64,000 nt of DNA, taken from NCBI GenBank assembly GCA_000750105.3, contig JPHH03000030.1, positions 334,551 to 398,550 on the forward strand. The letters are read 5' to 3'. Position numbers and translations under genes: made by a program. Each line of letters starts with the position of its first letter. The stretch's first letter is position 1. This stretch comes from Tolypocladium sp. Sup5 PDA-1 (taxonomy: Eukaryota; Ascomycota; Sordariomycetes; Hypocreales; Ophiocordycipitaceae). This document shows, one piece after another, positions 11,890 to 21,337 of the stretch. The notes beneath the pieces were generated by a model that ran no database searches, was not told the origin of the DNA, and saw only the letters and a program-made list of their open reading frames with translations.

Positions 11890-13239
11890 ATGTCAAGAAG
11901 AGATCGCACCACGAATGCGATGAATGTATACGCACGATGGCGGCCTCCGACTCCGTCCGAAGCTGCGGCCGGCCAAATCGACCGTGACACCTCTACAAAT
12001 GGCCGGTCCCTGGTATCGATCTCGGTAAACCGCAAAGCTTCACCTAGCGACCGTCCTTGGAACAGCCCCGCAGCTTTCAAAACAATCTTCACTCCGGAAG
12101 ACGACAACGTTGCGGTGTACGAGAGCATCATAGCTCCTGTCATTCCCAACGTTCTTCGTGGAGAGACTTGCAGTTTCTTCGCGTACGGCCACTCGGGGAG
12201 CGGCAAAACGCATACCATCATGGGATACGACTTTGAGCATGATGAGAGGTTGGGCCTGTGTCTTGCCGCGACTCGACAGCTCTTCAAAGAGTTGGATGCA
12301 TTGCAGCAGCAGGATGGGGGTCAGGGGTTCGGGGTCGGCCTCAGCCTCTACGAGCTGCGCAAGAACTCGGCTTTCGATCTGTTGAATGGACGCTCGGAAT
12401 GCCATATCAGAGAGGGCTACGATGGCAAGACGCACATTCGCGGAAAGACTGAGATCCTTGAGGGAGGCAAGGTGAGGGTGCAGCCAATTGTCCAGCGCCC
12501 ATGCTGGACGTACGAATCTCTCCGGCAAGAGTTACAACAGAGCCTCGGTCGACGTGCCGTGGGGTCATCCACCATCCACGACCAAAGCTCCCGAACTCAC
12601 GCAGTTCTGGAGCTGGAACTCGTCAATCGGCCTCTAATGGAGGCACGGCAAGCTGTGATCGATCGGCAGTCAGAGCTGGTTCCGGTCGGAAAGCGAGCAA
12701 CTGATATCAGCATTGAGGAACAATCCAAGATGGCTGTTCGCACAGCGGACGGCGGATGGGAACCCAATCCTGATTATACACCCGATCAAGCACGCATGGA
12801 CGAAGCCGAGGCGAGCAAGGCAGAGTATGAGGCCCGCGTCACGGCTGCAGAAGAACACGTTGCCGGGGTGCTGGAGTCGAGTAGCCATACGTGCCTGGGA
12901 GGGAAGATGGTCTTTGTGGACCTGGCCGGGGCAGAGTATCAGCGCGACAAGAGCAGCCCTCTGCAGACCGCGAAACAAACCCCCCAGGAGCGCCAAGAAG
13001 GCCGACAGATCAACACCGACTTGCTGGCTTTGAAGGAGGTGATCAGGGCTTGGTCGACGAATCAGCCGAGAATCCCCTTCAGGTCATCACCTCTGACGAT
13101 GGTGTTGCGCGAACACTTCTTGGGTTCGAAGAATGCGACATCTGCCATGATAGTCACGGTCTCGCCTGCAAGGGACCAACACGCAGCTACGTTGAACTCC
13201 CTCAAATACGGGAGTCTCGTTGGCAGTGAGGGTAAATAG
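11890..13239 (+). CDS. Kinesin-like protein consisting of the motor domain only
   Basis: An intronless gene of 449 residues; the first ATG is at 11890 (MSRRDRTTNAMNVYARWRPP). Motor signatures appear in order: N-terminal YARWRP, P-loop AYGHSGSGKTHTIMG, switch I SSTIHDQSSRTHAV and switch II VDLAGAE, then the late motor motifs NTDLLALKEVIRAW and PFRSSPLTMVLREHFLG. Between switch I and II lies a charged, helix-prone insertion of roughly 70-80 residues. The motor core fills the whole chain: there is no neck coiled coil, stalk or tail, although most kinesins exceed 600 residues. The switch I sequence departs from the canonical SSRSH by one residue (SSRTH). ATP-driven movement is plausible, but cargo and dimerisation are not encoded here. 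Absence of introns, unlike its neighbours, is notable. It could also be a divergent truncated paralogue. Confidence 0.85.
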   Translation: MSRRDRTTNAMNVYARWRPPTPSEAAAGQIDRDTSTNGRSLVSISVNRKASPSDRPWNSPAAFKTIFTPEDDNVAVYESIIAPVIPNVLRGETCSFFAYGHSGSGKTHTIMGYDFEHDERLGLCLAATRQLFKELDALQQQDGGQGFGVGLSLYELRKNSAFDLLNGRSECHIREGYDGKTHIRGKTEILEGGKVRVQPIVQRPCWTYESLRQELQQSLGRRAVGSSTIHDQSSRTHAVLELELVNRPLMEARQAVIDRQSELVPVGKRATDISIEEQSKMAVRTADGGWEPNPDYTPDQARMDEAEASKAEYEARVTAAEEHVAGVLESSSHTCLGGKMVFVDLAGAEYQRDKSSPLQTAKQTPQERQEGRQINTDLLALKEVIRAWSTNQPRIPFRSSPLTMVLREHFLGSKNATSAMIVTVSPARDQHAATLNSLKYGSLVGSEGK

Positions 13240-13848
13240 CCCCCTTTAGCTATGAGCCTGGCGTTCTTTGAGCAGGAGCAGGTTCAATCGGACGCGGCGT
13301 AACGTGCGCGCAGGACGGCGGGCGACTGGATTCCGGGGTCTTCGTCAACTGTCTGGGGCAAAAGTGACGACTTCAGCGTAGCGAGTAGAGATTTACGTTA
13401 GAACAAGCAGCTCAAAGTTGCTTTTAAATACGGCATCGACAATCCGAGGACTCCATATGGATTTCTTTCCGTCCAGATCCTAGAAACAATGTTCATCAGA
13501 TCTTGCGAGAACCAGAGGCCGCGGTCGCGCAGATCCGCCTTTCCCTAGTTCGAGCGGCCGATCGTCTACGATCGCGGCGACTTTTTAACTCGCATGTTGA
13601 TCCCCCTTGGCTCAGTACGTTATGTTGTAAATAGACCTGACATCAGAGGGCACAGCGTTGGATCGACAGGAGTGGGTGAGACGAGGCCGGATATGTGTGT
13701 CGACTACCCTGCAGGATGCAACTCCTTGCGGGCTGTCCAGCCACCTGCTTTCGGCATAAGCAGAGAGATCAGTGAGCATTTGAAGACGACTGCTTGCTGG
13801 CTGACAAGAGAGAAAGCAGTGATTCAAGGAAACGCAAGTTGGTCAACA
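13240..13848. other. Intergenic, no supported gene
   Basis: 609 bp with nothing recognisable beyond scattered open frames. It presumably holds the old promoter of the decayed glycosidase. Confidence 0.4.
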
Positions 13849-14442
13849 ATGAGAGTGATCACCCTTGCCGTTGCTCTTTGGCCGATCGCTTCGGTTTCGT
13901 CAGCAAAGAATATCAATGCGCCCGATTTCAACACATCGGAATCCGGCAACCCCTTTGTGGACGGCCAGTACGCCCACCCAGACAACGAGATATGCAACGG
14001 CGAGTACTGGGCCTTCCCAGCCTCCTCGCATCCCTTAGACGTACTTCGACACCCTCTCATCCCCCGACCTCGTCCACTGGACCAAGCATGCCAACGTCCT
14101 CGTCGCCGCCGACTTCGCCTGGGTGCACCGCGCCGTCTGGGCACCTGCCCCGATCGCGCGCAACGGCAAGTATTACTTGTACTTTGGCGCCAACGACATC
14201 CAAAACGACACGGACGAGGGCGTCATCGGCGTCGGCGTCGCGGACCAGCCTCAGGGGCCCTACGAGGACGCCATCGGACGGCACGAACAATCCCAAGATC
14301 ATTGTCACTGATGGAACGTACACGAGCGGCATGGACGGCGTGCGGGTGTTTCAGACGGAGGCAACGTTTGACAACATCAAAATGTCGCATCTTGAGACAT
14401 TCTCCAGTGTTCAGCCCACCATTCTTGTACATCTCTTCTTAA
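13849..14442 (+). pseudogene. Decayed GH43-type glycosidase with internal deletion and frameshifts
   Basis: The ATG at 13849 begins MRVITLAVALWPIASVSS, a signal peptide, followed by GNPFVDGQYAHPDNEICNG and EYWAFPASS, the first propeller blade of family 43. The frame then changes near 14036. The continuation (14042 onward) reads YFDTLSSPDLVHWTKH, AVWAPAPIARNGKYYLYFG and DQPQGPYEDAIG, all characteristic of GH43. Near 14280 it jumps frame again to DGTNNPKIIVTDGTYTSG and DGVRVFQTEATFDNIKM, which looks like the far C-terminus. Thus blades 3-5 are absent: a protein normally over 300 residues is reduced to fragments of about 190 codons in three frames. The first motif has YAHPD where GH43 enzymes usually have YADP with the general-base Asp. 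The gene ends against the convergent hydrolase at 14459. Confidence 0.7.
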
Positions 14443-14458
14443 GTGTGCTCGCCAATCA

Positions 14459-15352
14459 TCACTTGAAGGCATCAACCACCTCCGCCGTCCCTCTCACCTC
14501 GGCAAACTCCTTCAAGCTCTCGACATGCACATCATGCACCGTCTGCGCCTCCGCTCCCGCCTTGCCAAATGTCCTCGTCGCGTCGCCTATCAGAATGATG
14601 CGCGGCATGTCGACCAAGTGCCCATCCTCCCCCTGCTCATCCCCCGGGGCGCCCTCTGGAGTGTCGACATACACCCCAGCACCGTCCGTCCACATCGCCG
14701 CCTCTGCCGCGTCGACCATGTTGCCCTTGCCTCCCCATTTGCCCACCAGCGCCAGGTTGTGCGCCATGCGCACCGCCGTGCTGATAGCGAGGTCCGTCGA
14801 CATGCCCGCCACGAGCAGCGTCTTGATGCCCTTTTTGTTGAGCAGCATCTCCAACGGGGTGTTGATGAAGACGCTGTGCCCGTGCTTGGTCATGATGATC
14901 TCGTCCTGCGGTGGGCGGGCAGGGGCTGGTTTCTGTGCGTCGGGACCTGATGCCGGAGGAGGAGGCGGTTCATCAAAGGTGTAGACGAGCTGATACTTGC
15001 CGTCGCGTAAGAGTCTGGGCGCCGCAAACTCGAGAAAGTCGATGCCTCGCTTCTCCTCGCCGTTGGCGCCATACGGGCCGACGTGACTCGGATGCATCGG
15101 GCTGTCAGTCCACACTGACTTGTGCTGGACGTGGATGATGAGTGGGCGCTCGCCCTGCGGCCGCGCTTCTGCGACGCGGCGGAATCTCTCTAGGAGCGCG
15201 GTGACGTTCTTCTCGAAGTCGGGGTTGGATGTGCCTTTTCCCCAGGCGTCGACGTTGCGGAAGCCGAGTTGGTTGTCAATGAGGAGCAGGGCCGTGGTGT
15301 TCTTGGCTGGAATGGGCGCAATGGCTGCGCTGTTGAAAGGAAGAATCGCCAT
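14459..15352 (-). CDS. Isochorismatase-fold hydrolase lacking the catalytic cysteine
   Basis: Intronless, 297 residues from the ATG at 15352 (MAILPFNSAAIAPIP). The fold's conserved Asp is in ALLLIDNQLGF and the conserved Lys in IIMTKHGHSVFI. The segment that carries the nucleophilic Cys in cysteine hydrolases (GxxTxxCV) reads GMSTDLAISTAVRMA, with Ala at that position. Enzymes of this fold that cleave vinyl ethers (EntB, PhzD type) also lack the Cys, so the gene need not be dead. A Pro-rich insertion of about 25 residues (EPPPPPASGPDAQKP onward) precedes the Lys motif. There is no signal peptide. The gene converges on the decayed GH43 fragment. Substrate unknown. Confidence 0.8.
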   Translation of the reverse strand: MAILPFNSAAIAPIPAKNTTALLLIDNQLGFRNVDAWGKGTSNPDFEKNVTALLERFRRVAEARPQGERPLIIHVQHKSVWTDSPMHPSHVGPYGANGEEKRGIDFLEFAAPRLLRDGKYQLVYTFDEPPPPPASGPDAQKPAPARPPQDEIIMTKHGHSVFINTPLEMLLNKKGIKTLLVAGMSTDLAISTAVRMAHNLALVGKWGGKGNMVDAAEAAMWTDGAGVYVDTPEGAPGDEQGEDGHLVDMPRIILIGDATRTFGKAGAEAQTVHDVHVESLKEFAEVRGTAEVVDAFK

Positions 15353-16177
15353 GATGGGTGATTGGGCGGCTGTTATGTTGAGACCCAATGCCCAAACTTC
15401 TTCTTCCTTCAGACTTCCCCGCGGCCGTGATGTGTTGTGAAGAGAGTCCCGTGTTTCTCCAACGCTCGTTGAAGGGTTACCAGCCCGCGTTGTACACTAG
15501 GCCAAATGACGCAGGTGTCTTTAAGGTGCTGACTTGTTCCGCTCATCATCACTTCACTTGGAGTTTATAGAGTCTGTGTGGGACAGAGCGCGTCAGTTAA
15601 ATCCATCCCATGGGGGTAAATGCAATGATTGCATTGTCGCGAGACTCAGGCAATGACTGAGCACTTGTGCCGAGTTCTCATCACAGCAACAGAGCCTCAG
15701 GGTTATGCCAACAGCAGGGTCCAGGGATGCTCGTCAGTTCCCCAGGCTGTCAGCTGTCAAGGCCGCTGTACGGATACCCCTGTATTATCACAAGCAGCAT
15801 CCCAAAAACACTCGAACCGAACCTTGTGAGAGGCCTCGTGCCAACGCAAAAATCGCGGTCCACCTTCTGGGACAAATTCTTTCAACAGGCTGCCGCCGAT
15901 CACTTCACGATATGCAGCCCAGTTAGCCTTATTACCCCGACTCTTAGGTGAGGCTTACTACAGTCAGCCGTTTAAGCCGCGTGGTCGACGCCTAAGACCA
16001 ATTGCGACAGGGTCAGCGCCGCGAGTGGGTTCACCTTTCAGCTCGAGGTGACGGCGCTGTCTCAGCCTCCTCAGACTGCACTTTGACGATGGCAATCCTG
16101 CCATTGCAACATTGCTGGAAGGTATAATAATCGTCGCAGCAACTTCACCATTGCCGCTGGGCAAGCCAGCCGTCAGG
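15353..16177. other. Intergenic, no supported gene
   Basis: Divergent promoter region between the hydrolase (minus) and the orphan gene (plus). ATCCCATGGGGG at 15606 resembles the CCCC-GGGG motif near 8450. A short ATG frame at 16089 could be a first exon of the next gene, but I cannot connect it with certainty. Confidence 0.35.
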
Positions 16178-16972
16178 ATGGACCGCATGGGCTTCATCCC
16201 CGGCCCGCAGGCCAAGGAGCAAATCTTCAACGCGCAGGGCCACATGTTCTTCTCGCGACAGACGGCCCTCGACTTTGCCGACGAATTCATCATGAACGCG
16301 CCCGGCGGGTGCGGCGGCGTGCATCTCCCGCTCCTGTACCAGACGATTCTGGCGTGTATAAGCGAGGGCGACCAGGTGGACATCTGGTTCGGCCTGCGCA
16401 ACCCCGATCCCGCGGCTGGGCAGGAGGAGTACCCGTCTGGCGAGCTCGTGGGACACACCTGGGCGCTCTTCAGAACCACCGACGGCAAGGAGAGGCATCT
16501 GTGGGAGGTCGGTCGACGGACACCAGCGGCGGGAGAGGCTCACGCGGCGCGGGCCTTCAACGCATATCGCGAGGCCATGGCTCGCTTCCACGGCCAAGAA
16601 ACGCCCGCGCCGATACCGGTGGACGTCAACGCCGCCGACATGCCCAAGGAGTTCAACGGCAAGCCCATCATCTCCCGCGCGCTGTCGCCGTCGAATCTGT
16701 ACTATGCCTCCGGCCGGATGTGGTACTTTGTTGACCTGGCGCCGCCGGGGGACCTCGGCGCGCCCGTCATCCTGTCGCGGCCGATGCGGTCGTTTGACGC
16801 GCTGGCCCTGTCGGCGCTCATGACCCTAGCGCTGGGCCGGCCGCCGCTCGTGTTTGGCATCAGCAACGCGACGGACAGGCTGGGAAAGGTGCCGACGGGG
16901 TACGTGAGGGCGAGCTATGAGGCGGATGAGACGATTGAAAGCACCGAGGGCAAGCCGCTGCTGGTGCTATGA
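16178..16972 (+). CDS. Conserved-looking protein of unknown function
   Basis: A frame with strong GC-rich coding character runs from the ATG at 16178 (MDRMGFIPGPQAKEQIF) to 16972, 264 residues. The open frame extends a further 66 bp upstream without an ATG, so a short upstream exon is possible. The protein is globular, with no signal peptide and no membrane helix. Segments such as VDIWFGLRNPDP, GELVGHTWALFRTTDG and LSPSNLYYASGRMWYFVDL look structured. I do not recognise the family. It stands between an isochorismatase-like gene and a PLAC8 gene and gives no operon-like hints. Confidence 0.6.
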   Translation: MDRMGFIPGPQAKEQIFNAQGHMFFSRQTALDFADEFIMNAPGGCGGVHLPLLYQTILACISEGDQVDIWFGLRNPDPAAGQEEYPSGELVGHTWALFRTTDGKERHLWEVGRRTPAAGEAHAARAFNAYREAMARFHGQETPAPIPVDVNAADMPKEFNGKPIISRALSPSNLYYASGRMWYFVDLAPPGDLGAPVILSRPMRSFDALALSALMTLALGRPPLVFGISNATDRLGKVPTGYVRASYEADETIESTEGKPLLVL

Positions 16973-18412
16973 GGCCTCATGTTGTCATGCTGCCAGAGCA
17001 TGCTGTTAGTGTGAGTGGTTAAGAGCGGGTAAAGGAGTCGAAAGTGTCGACGGTCAGAGGTTGACTGCAAAACAAGGGCAAAGGGCACCGTCTGGAAGTC
17101 GGGACAAACTGAGATGGCAGGCAAACCCGACACCAAGGGTCGCACGCACAGAGCCTCATCTCGGACAGAGCCTCATCACGATGATGACAGGAGCAAACAC
17201 CTCCAAGCGGGTCATCACCAGTCCGCCTTGCAGCTGAAAATGCAGGCACATCCCCATAATATACTTAATTAATTTCCCAATCTTCCGATCATCCCTCTAA
17301 TTCCGCGGCCATGCGCTTGACACATGGCTTCTCTCGATGCAGGATCCTCAAGGGACTGCCTTGCGTTCCGCCGTCAGGGCAGCCGGCAGATGATTGAGCC
17401 TTGTCGCCGTCCGTGAATACCCTGCGCCCTCTCACAGGGCCGAGGGCGCCACTCATCTCGCTTTGTGGGAGAATCCGAATTGCCCATTTCAATCGGGCAC
17501 GGACGGAGGGGGGCTGAGTTCCGTGTTGTCCGATCTCCGGTCCGCAAGTCGCTCTCGTGGCGATGGCTGTTGATGTGAGTTTGTTGAAGTGAGTTGGTGA
17601 CGATTGTGGATGGAGTGCAAACGGTCTGGAACTCGCTCCATTAAACTCACTACTCGCACGGCAAAGCCCGTCCCGTGACTTTTGCCAAATGCGCATCATT
17701 GGTGGCACTGTACGCGTCCAGCGCGACGGCTCTGTCCGCCCAACTCGGAAGCTTTGTTGAGCTTCACATGTGGTTAGCCACCATCACGAACACGAACAAT
17801 GGAGCAACCACGTTCCGAAACTGTAAAAACACCCATTCTGTCGACCCTCCCCCCGGGCACCCAGCTCGAATCAGCCCCCGAAATCATCATGATGGTTTAT
17901 TGGTCACTGCCGCTTCAGCCCTTGTCGCTCCAACAGCACCAAGACGTAGCCGCACGAGCGGCTGAGGTTAACAGAGGGCGCCACTCATAAGGCCAAGGGT
18001 GCGACGGGCGAAAAAGGCGCCGCTAGCGCTGCTCGAGCAATGGCAGTCAGTCCTTGATTCGACAAAGGCTGACAGCTCGTTCTGCGTCACAATTCACGGG
18101 CGCTGGGGATACACATGACGGCCAGCCGGGGAGCCGCCTCGCGGAGACAGCCGCTTCGAGGTCCCATGATTGCTGTGGACCTCGGTTTGGCAGTGGTTGC
18201 TCTTTTTAGCAACTCGTCAAGCCATGTTTTTTTTCTGATGGTGTATTGGAATGATAAATAGATCCGTGGCAGCCAGACGCCCGGCTGCCAACCCAGACCA
18301 TTCTCACACCAGCAACCAACTCAGTAATACGATACCCCTTCCTGTCACTCATTCCCAGAACGCTCCTCGTTTAATTTCTCGTGTTTGTGATACCCAATTT
18401 TCAACTTTTACC
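16973..18412. other. Intergenic 1.4 kb, no supported gene
   Basis: A frame at 17675-17965 resembles a signal peptide (FAKCASLVALYASSATALSA), but it lacks an ATG and nothing coding-like follows. The rest is presumably the PLAC8 promoter and leader. Confidence 0.4.
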
Positions 18413-19082
18413 ATGGAGGAAACCAAGATCGCCCCTGTTCCGGCTCCGGCTCAGGATCCGGCTTCTGCCCCGGCTCCCGCCCCGGCTCCCGCTACCACTG
18501 CCCCTGCGGCCGGCCACAGCAACGGCCCCATCGACGAGCAAGACCTCAACGACTGGATGGCCCGATTCAACGACGTCCTGGCCCGCCCGGGCGAGCACAT
18601 CAACTCCAAGTCGCCCGAGACGTCTCAGGCCTGGTACTCGGGCTTCTTTGACTGCTTCAACCCCATCGACACCTGCCTGATCACCTACTTTTTGCCCTGC
18701 GTCACCTTTGGCAAGACGCACCACCGCCTCAGGAAGAATGGCGACCTGGAGGGCTGGGAGCCCATCAACACTTCTGTATGTCTCCCTCAGGCCCAACCAT
18801 CGTTCAAGCTCCTAACATTGTCCCCCACAGTGCCTCCTCTTCTGCGGCACCGGCTGCTTCGGCCTGCACTGGATCCCCCTGTCCATGCAGCGCCAGAACA
18901 TCCGCGAAAAGTACAACCTCCAGGGCAACTGCCTGACCGACCTTGCTTTGTCTTGTTGCTGCCACTGCTGCACCATCATCCAGTCGGACAAGGAGGCCGA
19001 GCACCACGAGCACCAGCTCCAGAGCAGCGGCGTGCAGCAGCAGTACCAGGCCAACACGGATATGTCGTATCCTGGAAAATAA
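18413..19082 (+). CDS. PLAC8-family cysteine-rich membrane-associated protein
   Basis: Two exons (18413-18775 and 18831-19082) flank a 55-bp GT-AG intron and encode 204 residues. The N-terminal 45 residues are a Pro-Ala-rich spacer. The PLAC8 domain starts at about residue 70 (WYSGFFDCFNPIDTCLITYF) and continues with LPCVTFGKTHHRL. After the intron come CLLFCGTGCFGLHWI, LTDLALSCCCHCCTII and QSDKEAEHHE. The CC-rich signature and the two hydrophobic segments match fungal PLAC8 proteins, whose plant relatives affect cadmium tolerance and organ size. A membrane or metal-handling role is plausible but not shown. The stop at 19080-19082 follows a Gln-rich tail. Confidence 0.9.
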
Positions 19083-19644
19083 TCGATGATGGAGGGAAGG
19101 GGATGCAGAAATGTGTCATGGCTTAATTAATACCCTGCTTGCAATTCCATGTACAGCCGCTGCTGATGACAGGCTGGGCGCAGTTCATACGGTCATACCA
19201 ATGCGGAATCAATACCAATTTTATTCTCAAACCTCGCTGAAGTCTGCTGCCATTAATCGCGTCTTGTCCCCGTACAATGCTCAGCTCAGAGTGCGCGTCC
19301 ACTGCCAACGTTCAAGTTGTCTCCAGTCGCCATGCCCGACATTTCTCTCCGTGCCCGACATTGCTGTCCTTGCCAGGTGTTGCTCTCAATGCCCAGCGTT
19401 GCTCGCTATACCCCCAATATTGCCTAATGATTGCTGGACATGCCCAAAATTGTAGCCTCAAACGAGCGCTTTCGGTGGTTGACGGTCGCGAAAACCCAAG
19501 GTACGTACCTGAGAGAAGCATTGCACGTCATCGTTGACACCAACCGACAGCTCCTTCCGCTCTGTAGCCGAGCACACGACGACGCAAAATTTCTTCACCA
19601 AGTCTGCTTTTTTCTTCTTCCCTTTTCCCTCTTGACCACCGCAG
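19083..19644. other. Intergenic with pyrimidine-rich stretch before the micro-exon gene
   Basis: No coding signal. 19605-19640 is very CT-rich (TTTTTTCTTCTTCCC and following) and looks like a fungal core-promoter or transcription-start tract. Short GCCCGACATTGC-like words recur at 19330-19370. A PLAC8 terminator is not distinguishable. Confidence 0.35.
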
Positions 19645-20112
19645 TACTCGCCCGCCGCCCTGTGAGTGCCTGTCTCGCAACCCCGACCGTTGATGGTACT
19701 GACCAATTCCACGCCTGAAGCTTCCATATAACCAGCATCTGGTAAGCGAGCATCTTTGTCCCTCGTTCCTACAAGCCTCCCATGAATCCCACGGCTGCTG
19801 ACCACCCAATCTATAGAATTGTACGCAGAGACTCTCCCCGATCTGGCATTGTTGTCGGTGCTGGGACATTGACGTTTCGAAGGACAACCACCCACCAGCC
19901 GCCGAACTCGCCGCCGCCGCACTCGCCCGTCGCTTCGTGAGTACCTGTGTCGCATCACCGGCTGATTATTGATGGCACTGGCTGACAAGTTCCGCGCTTG
20001 AAGTCTCAATCAGCACCAATTCTGGTAAGTCAACACGTCGCTCTGCCGGTTGTGACCCGATCGTGGTACGACCGCTGACCACGGGTTAACAGAACTGTAC
20101 GCGTGTGAAGTC
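19645..20112 (+). repeat. Two tandem ~275-bp modules, each with a 21-nt exon-like unit between splice signals
   Basis: Module 1 (about 19645-19830) and module 2 (about 19919-20112) align along their length at an offset near 275 bp. Each has an ACTCGCCCG-like exon end, a GTGAGT donor, a CTGAC branch site, an AAG acceptor and an exactly 21-nt unit ending in CTG (19721-19741 and 20004-20024). A GTAAGY donor, CTGACC branch and TAG/CAG acceptor follow, then a unit beginning AAYTGTACGC. They lie directly upstream of the micro-exon gene. They may be its untranslated leader exons, duplicated in tandem, or a decayed copy of its 5' end. Neither module supplies an ATG that joins the downstream frame. 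Confidence 0.55.
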
Positions 20113-20228
20113 ACTTCCCTCATCCGGCAGTACCATCCGTACCAGACTTCTGACGTTATGAAGTATAACCAACCAACCACCCGCCCGCCCGCCCGCCCGT
20201 CCGCCCATTGCCTCGCCTGCCCGCAGAC

Positions 20229-21337
20229 ATGGTAATCTGATCTGCCCCGGTGGCTCCCATACTGTCTGGTTGACGAGGATATAGTCTGTCGTCGCGGCTC
20301 CTGCCGAGCCGAAGGATGATTCGCCCCCGGTAAGCCGACTGTTCTGTGCTTTTTGACAGCAACTGACAACCATCGCAGAAGGGGACCCGAGAGGTACGGA
20401 CTACTCAACTGGATAAAGACGTCTTCGCTAACATGGTGCCATGCAGTGGTACACGTACCACATGGAGGTACGTTCAACTCCAAATTTATGTGTGGAATTT
20501 ATTGACGGGCTGCCACTACAGAAGGCCACCGAAGCCATCATGGTAAGGCGAACTTTGGCATCGAATTCACGGTGGTGGATTGCTGACAAATTTTGGACAG
20601 CAATGCCATGTCGACGTTGTGCTCTTCAGGCAGGTAAGCGCTTTGGTTCTAAATCATCGAGTATAGTCCAAGGCCGCGGGCTGATAAACTTTGAACAGAA
20701 ATGCGCGGACGAGATCCTCCGCTACAAGAAGGTAAGTGATTTGCTTTCTCTTTTTCGGCTACTGCCTAGGAAACATAGCTAACAATTGACTCTGAATAGA
20801 AGAAGAACGAGGAGGCCGCGGTACGTTCGCTCCCATCCTCACCGTCGAATCGATTACAACTAACATGGCCACGCCATAAAAACTCGTTGAAAAGGCTGCG
20901 GTAAGTGCAATGCAATGCCTATTTAGAGATGGGAAATGCTAATGTTACATCTGTGTAGAAGCTCGGTGTTCAGAAGGCGGTACGTTTCTGCCGTACGATG
21001 CTTGAAAATTCGAAATCCTAATGTTTCCAGGCGCTTGACAAGTCGCTGCCTCAGATGGACGCGGTGCTGGTAAGAGCACTTCTTTCTGAATATCTACGCT
21101 CAATTTGCTAATTCTTGTCATTGTCAATAGGCCAAGATCCAGGACAAGATGGTATGGCAATCTTGAACATCTTGGCAAATGCTCATATCGCTAACTGTCT
21201 GCAGAACGAGCTCATCGTGAATCGCCCATGCACTCTGCGTCTTACGACCACATACTAATTGATACGAACAGCGAGAGAAGGAGGGGGGACGGGCCGACCC
21301 GGTGAAGGACGAGGATGACGCCGACAAGTTGAAGTAG
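20229..21337 (+). CDS. Micro-exon gene: ~118-residue helical protein split into about 14 coding exons
   Basis: Exons: 20229-20231 (ATG alone), 20285-20329, 20379-20393, 20447-20467, 20522-20542, 20601-20633, 20699-20731, 20800-20820, 20895-20900, 20959-20979, 21031-21069, 21131-21151, 21205-21216, 21272-21337. Every exon is a multiple of three and every intron is phase 0. Sizes are 3, 45, 15, 21, 21, 33, 33, 21, 6, 21, 39, 21, 12 and 66 nt. Introns are about 49-74 bp with GTAMGN, GTAATC, GTATGG or GTGAAT donors and CTAAC/CTGAC-like branch sites just before AG. The product is charged and helical (WYTYHME, KCADEILRYKK, ALDKSLPQMDAVL, AKIQDKM) with an acidic-basic tail ending DDADKLK. There is no signal peptide and no known domain. 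The 6-nt exon is the least certain. Because all exons are multiples of three, other frames also stay partly open; this one gives amphipathic helices. Confidence 0.72.

Noticed and set aside
13794..14984. 396-codon plus-strand frame
   Set aside because: A shadow frame running through the GH43 remnant and antisense to the isochorismatase-like gene; Ser/Pro/Arg-rich and not protein-like.
17675..17965. Frame beginning like a signal peptide
   Set aside because: Begins with GTG, has no upstream ATG exon, and the remainder is low quality.
20158..20235. Alternative start ATG upstream of the micro-exon gene
   Set aside because: In the spliced transcript this frame also stays open, because all exons are multiples of three, but it gives an Arg-rich non-helical product. 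The frame starting at 20229 gives amphipathic helices and a sensible stop.
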